Source: Victivallis sp. Marseille-Q1083
GTDB lineage: Bacteria > Verrucomicrobiota > Lentisphaeria > Victivallales > Victivallaceae
Length of the DNA: 64,000 bases
Assembly: GCF_903645315.1 (NCBI RefSeq)
Contig: NZ_CAHJXL010000001.1
Span: 868,001 to 932,000 of the forward strand
Direction: 5' to 3'
Position numbers and translations under genes: made by a program
The notes under the pieces: generated by a model
What the model was told of the DNA's origin: nothing
The model's input: only the letters and a program-made list of their open reading frames with translations
The model's database searches: none
In this document: positions 60,402-64,000 of the stretch, piece after piece
Layout: every line of letters begins with the position of its first letter
Position numbering within the stretch: position 1 is the stretch's first letter

Positions 60402-61361
60402 ATGAGTGTAAAAATTTACCTGGATTACGGTTTGACGCCGCATACGGTCTTTGCCGGTGATCCCAACCGTAATCTGCCGCTGGCCGAGACGGCATTGTCG
60501 GTCCGGCTGGTGGCGCGGGACAGTTGGGTGCAGCTCGACGGCAGCGAGGTTGATATCGAGCGGGCGCAACGCTTTTTCAGCGAATTGTCGACGCTGCACC
60601 AATTGCGCGGCGGCAATCTGGAACAGGCCGATTTCGAGCAGGTGCTGAAAGCCTACCGGGACCGGCGGGACGGCGAATTGCGCGCCCTGTTCGCGGAGCG
60701 GGTGCGGGTCAGTCCGAAAAAGCGGGAAATCCTGCCCCGGACCAGAATGCAGTTGGAATATCTGAACGCGATGCGCACCAGGGATGTCGTATTCGGCATC
60801 GGTCCGGCCGGCACCGGCAAGACTTACCTGGCGATGGCGATGGCCGTTTCGGAATTTCTGAAGGGCAATTATTCGCGGATCGTCCTGACCCGGCCGGCCA
60901 AGGAGGCCGGTGAAAATCTCGGTTTCCTGCCCGGCAATCTGGAAGAAAAGATCATGCCGTATCTGCGGCCGCTCTATGACGCGCTGTACGACATGCTCGA
61001 CTTCGATGAAGCGGCCGGTTTGATTTCCCGCAATGTCATCGAAGTGGCGCCGCTGGCCTTCATGCGCGGCCGGACGTTGAATCACGCCTTCATCATCCTG
61101 GACGAAGCGCAGAATACGACCTGCGACCAGATGCTGATGTTTTTGACCCGCCTCGGTTTTCATTCGCGCTGCGTAATCACCGGCGACCCGTCCCAGGCGG
61201 ACCTCGGCCGCAACGAGGCGTCCGGACTGCTGCATGCTGAAACGACCCTGCGGCAGATACCGGAAATCGGCTTCTGCCGGTTCGGTACCGCCGACGTCGT
61301 CCGGCACGCCCTGCTGGAGAAAATCATCAACGCCTACGCCGGCCAGCCCAATTCCCGGTGA
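60402..61361 (+). CDS. ybeZ: PhoH-family ATPase (YbeZ)
   Basis: 319 residues. N-terminal KH-like part (about 1-105), then the PhoH P-loop ATPase with Walker A G-P-A-G-T-G-K-T (134-141), Walker B I-I-L-D-E-A-Q-N-T and T-G-D-P-S-Q-A-D. It is a predicted RNA-linked ATPase that is usually found with YbeY in 16S rRNA processing. AAGGA precedes the ATG. It lies in the conserved phoH-pgpH-ybeY order. Confidence 0.93.
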   Translation: MSVKIYLDYGLTPHTVFAGDPNRNLPLAETALSVRLVARDSWVQLDGSEVDIERAQRFFSELSTLHQLRGGNLEQADFEQVLKAYRDRRDGELRALFAERVRVSPKKREILPRTRMQLEYLNAMRTRDVVFGIGPAGTGKTYLAMAMAVSEFLKGNYSRIVLTRPAKEAGENLGFLPGNLEEKIMPYLRPLYDALYDMLDFDEAAGLISRNVIEVAPLAFMRGRTLNHAFIILDEAQNTTCDQMLMFLTRLGFHSRCVITGDPSQADLGRNEASGLLHAETTLRQIPEIGFCRFGTADVVRHALLEKIINAYAGQPNSR

Positions 61362-61411
61362 CGGTTCGCCGCCGGAGGAATGATCTTGAACTTTAGAATG
61401 CGGAGTTTGTC

Positions 61412-63829
61412 ATGTTCACTTTTCTGATCAACTGGATCAAGCGTCAGGTGCATCTGCACCGGATGGAGCAGAAAGGCCAGATCGGCACCCGCAAACGCAA
61501 GACCGACAATGCGCTCATCACGGCGGCGGACAGTTCCAAAGTGCTGGGCATCTTCATGCTGGTGCTACTGTGGGCGGTCAGTGCGCTGCTGCTGACGCTG
61601 CCGTCGCTGCGGCCGGTCAAATTTCCGCTGATCGTCAACCAGCAGGCGCCGCGCACCATCTTCGCCGATTTCGATTTCGCTTATGAGGACACCCCCAAAA
61701 CGACCGAACTGCGCAAACAGGCGGCCGAGGGCGAACCGGTCTATTTCAAAATGTCGGACAAAGCGAACAGCCTGATCCGGCAGAACGCCGACAATCTGTT
61801 TTCGGAAGTGACCAAACGGATCGGCCAGTTGAAGCTCCAGCAGCCCTATCAGTCGGACGGCAGCGCCGCCGGCAACCTGGTCGCCGGTCTGAACGACAAC
61901 ACGCTGAACGCGCTGTATGCGATGCTGCAGGACCAGCATTTGCTGCAGCTTTTTTACGAAGAACTCGATTCCCTGCTCGGCCAGGGTATCGTCGCGCCGC
62001 CGGAACAGGCGAAATACAAAGTCGGCCAGCGGGTCCGGGTCATCGACGCCCAGGGACGCGACCGCCTGCCCAAACCGATCGAAGACCTGCTGCTGCCGGA
62101 CAAGGCGGCCGACCTGTTGACTGAAAGCGTTCTGAACAACTATTCCCCCGGCGGCGACCGCAACCTTTTCCGGCAAAACCTGCTGCAGTTGTCGCAATGG
62201 ATCGTCGGCACCGGCAACCTGGAGCCGGACCAGGAGTTGACTGCCGCCCGCCGGAAGGCGGCTTCGCAGGCGATCGAACCGGTGATGGTCGGCATCAAGC
62301 AGAACCAGCCGCTGGTCATCAAAGACCAGACCGTCACCCCGGAAATCCTCGCCTGCATCAAAGCCTACGAATACGACTACCAGGCCCGGCTGAAAGAGAC
62401 CAATACCGTTCAGAAGTTCTTCCAGAACACCATCTGGGGCCTGGTGCTGGTGCTGTTCGTCGGCCTCTACATGTATCACATCCATCCGGACGTGGTCAAG
62501 AGCAACCGGAAACTCAGCCTGGTCGGCATCGTCATCATCCTGTCGCTGTTCATCGATTATCTGAGCATGGAGCTGTTTTTCTTCGTCAGCGCCTCGATCG
62601 GCATCTCGCCCGGTTTGTTGATCGAAGCGCTGCCGATCGCCCTGCCGGCGGTACTGCTGGCGGTCATGCTCGGCTACCGGGTGGCGCTTTACGTCGGCTT
62701 TTACGTCTCCAGCATCGTCGCGCTGATGCTCGGCTATTCTTTCGACGTCGCGCTGGAAGGCATGGTGGTTTGTTCGGTTTCGGCCATCCTGGTCCGCAGC
62801 GCCACCAATTACCGTTCCTTCTTCGTCCGGACCCTGCTGGCCGCGGCGCTCTCGTTCTGGCTGCTGGATTTCAATCTGCTGCAGCACATCTTCCTGCAGG
62901 CCGAACTGCTGCCGTGGGCGGCGGTCCTGGCGATTTACAACGGCGTCATCACCGCAGTGCTGGCGCTGGTGCTGATTTTCGTCTTCGAACTGCTGTTCAA
63001 CGTCAGCACCAACATGTCGCTGATGGTGCTCTGCGATTTCAATCATCCGCTGCTCAAGGAGCTGCAGCTCAAAGCGCCGGGAACTTCCCATCACAGCCAG
63101 AATGTGGCGATGCTGGCCGAAGCGGCCGCCAAGGAGGTGGGCGCCAATCCGATCCGGGCGCGGGCGGCGGCACTCTACCACGACATCGGCAAACTGAACA
63201 AGCCGGAATATTTCACGGAAAACAACATCCAGACGACCAATCAGCACGTCGGCCTGCACCCGCAGATGAGCAGCATGATCATCCGCGGCCATGTCAAGGA
63301 CGGCCTGGACCTGGCGCACCGTTACAAGCTCTGCCGGCTGATCCGCGACACCATCGAACAGCACCACGGCACCGACCTGATGCAATTTTTCTACCAGCGG
63401 GCGCTGCAGGAGCAGACCAACGACGCGCCGGTGCTGGAAAGTCAATACCGTTATCCGGGACCGCTAGCCCACGAAAAAGAAGTGGTGATCGTCAGCCTGG
63501 CCGACGCCTGTGAAGCGGCCTGCCGTTCCCTGGAGAAACCGACCGCCTCCAAGATCGAAGCGATGGTCGATGAAATCTTCCGCAAGCGCATCCGCGACGG
63601 CCAGTTGAACAATGCCGACATCACGGTCGGCGACCTGGCCAAATTGCGCGAAAGTTTCATCCGCACCCTGACGACGATGTATCACGGGCGAATTGCCTAC
63701 CCGAAAGGACCGGAAAAAGAAGATGAAGACGACCTGTTCCTGGCGCCTGCCAAACCGGCCGCGCCCGAACCGGAAGCTGTTGCGAGCGGCAACTCGGCTG
63801 GCGGCCCGGCTGGCCCGGCTGCCGATTGA
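61412..63829 (+). CDS. pgpH: 7TM-HD cyclic-di-AMP phosphodiesterase PgpH
   Basis: 805 residues. One TM helix (about 44-64), an extracellular 7TMR-HDED-type domain (about 75-335), seven TM helices (about 345-540) and a cytoplasmic HD domain with H590-D591 (L-Y-H-D-I-G-K) and S-H-H-S-Q-N upstream, Q-H-H-G-T-D downstream. It matches PgpH, which hydrolyses cyclic-di-AMP. An N-terminal basic patch precedes the first TM. An Ala/Pro/Glu tail (about 765-805) overlaps the start of ybeY by 107 nt in another frame. Confidence 0.9.
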   Translation: MFTFLINWIKRQVHLHRMEQKGQIGTRKRKTDNALITAADSSKVLGIFMLVLLWAVSALLLTLPSLRPVKFPLIVNQQAPRTIFADFDFAYEDTPKTTELRKQAAEGEPVYFKMSDKANSLIRQNADNLFSEVTKRIGQLKLQQPYQSDGSAAGNLVAGLNDNTLNALYAMLQDQHLLQLFYEELDSLLGQGIVAPPEQAKYKVGQRVRVIDAQGRDRLPKPIEDLLLPDKAADLLTESVLNNYSPGGDRNLFRQNLLQLSQWIVGTGNLEPDQELTAARRKAASQAIEPVMVGIKQNQPLVIKDQTVTPEILACIKAYEYDYQARLKETNTVQKFFQNTIWGLVLVLFVGLYMYHIHPDVVKSNRKLSLVGIVIILSLFIDYLSMELFFFVSASIGISPGLLIEALPIALPAVLLAVMLGYRVALYVGFYVSSIVALMLGYSFDVALEGMVVCSVSAILVRSATNYRSFFVRTLLAAALSFWLLDFNLLQHIFLQAELLPWAAVLAIYNGVITAVLALVLIFVFELLFNVSTNMSLMVLCDFNHPLLKELQLKAPGTSHHSQNVAMLAEAAAKEVGANPIRARAAALYHDIGKLNKPEYFTENNIQTTNQHVGLHPQMSSMIIRGHVKDGLDLAHRYKLCRLIRDTIEQHHGTDLMQFFYQRALQEQTNDAPVLESQYRYPGPLAHEKEVVIVSLADACEAACRSLEKPTASKIEAMVDEIFRKRIRDGQLNNADITVGDLAKLRESFIRTLTTMYHGRIAYPKGPEKEDEDDLFLAPAKPAAPEPEAVASGNSAGGPAGPAAD

Positions 63830-64000
63830 CCCCGGCCGGGAGTGGACGTTGAATCTGATCTTCGTCGACGACCGCGAAATGTGCCGCGCCAACAGCGATT
63901 ACGTCGGGCACGAGGGTACCACCGACGTCATCACCTTCTGTTACCTGGCTGAGCCGGAATCGCTGTTTCCGGGCGACATCGGCATTGAACTGATCCTCTG
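63723..64000 (+). CDS. ybeY: rRNA maturation endonuclease YbeY, 5' part, cut by window end
   Basis: About 92 codons visible. L-N-L-I-F-V-D-D-R-E-M, Y-V-G-H-E-G-T-T-D-V-I-T-F and P-G-D-I-G-I-E are YbeY core motifs; the zinc-binding H-x3-H-x5-H motif lies beyond the window. YbeY is a metal-dependent RNase for 16S rRNA 3' end processing. The frame is open back to ATG 63723, which has an AAAGAAG upstream; this start overlaps pgpH by 107 nt. A TTG at 63780 would be a shorter alternative. Confidence 0.85.
   Translation, partial: MKTTCSWRLPNRPRPNRKLLRAATRLAARLARLPIDPGREWTLNLIFVDDREMCRANSDYVGHEGTTDVITFCYLAEPESLFPGDIGIELIL

Overview
The window is GC-rich chromosomal DNA that most resembles a Lentisphaerota (Victivallales-type) gut or environmental bacterium. 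This assignment is an inference from gene content. It rests on several prepilin-like proteins with an N-terminal F-T-L-I-E-L-L-V-V helix and a C-terminal H-X9-DG motif, each next to a secreted DUF4091 / GH123-like hydrolase and a sugar-type regulator. Supporting signs are the small TRL-like lipoproteins and generally Gram-negative features (lipoproteins, Sec signal peptides). No rRNA, tRNA or CRISPR array was found. Two different transposase genes are present.

Layout. 1-4760 (minus strand) is a housekeeping/redox run: YkgJ-type cysteine protein, gmk, a stand-alone coaC, hydE, a sigma-54 activator whose receiver domain has Glu at the phospho-acceptor position, and the start of a lipoamide dehydrogenase. 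4772-8139 holds a secreted protein, two TRL-like lipoproteins and a polytopic membrane-protein gene interrupted by an in-frame TGA. 8650-15842 is an accessory redox region: two paralogous LysR genes, each divergent from a small gene (one intact, one a remnant), a flavodoxin lipoprotein, a CMD-cupin protein, an IS110-family transposase with a strongly structured 5' leader, an alcohol dehydrogenase reduced to its two ends, a secreted alpha/beta hydrolase and a truncated flavodoxin-family gene. The region looks eroded around the IS.

16113-19763 is a secreted GH36 alpha-galactosidase with its LacI regulator. 19888-24227 is clpC, overlapping by 4 nt an unusual Nudix-YejE fusion. 24561-31858 holds a MATE exporter, glycerate kinase, MFS transporter remnant, TPR protein, a Thr-rich repeat protein with a C-terminal membrane anchor, a HAD phosphatase and ferritin.

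32087-38312 (GntR-headed), 43233-48302 (LacI-headed) and 54578-59604 (ROK-headed) are three cassettes with the same order: transcription regulator, then one H-X9-DG pseudopilin, then one or two secreted DUF4091 hydrolases. The first cassette adds a metallophosphoesterase and a Gfo/Idh/MocA oxidoreductase. Between them lie a DDE transposase, serA, a secreted EEP-family phosphohydrolase and a 1916-residue hybrid histidine kinase with a periplasmic substrate-binding-type sensor. The window ends with a LysM lipoprotein and the conserved order phoH - pgpH - ybeY (ybeY cut by the window end).

The most interesting system is the repeated regulator - pseudopilin - hydrolase cassette. It suggests that individual secreted glycan-active enzymes are co-expressed with a dedicated pseudopilin under a sugar-responsive regulator. 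Other points worth a second look are the Nudix-YejE fusion, the IS110 structured leader (bridge-RNA candidate), the Glu receiver, the probably leaderless ROK mRNA and the repeated Thr-motif protein.
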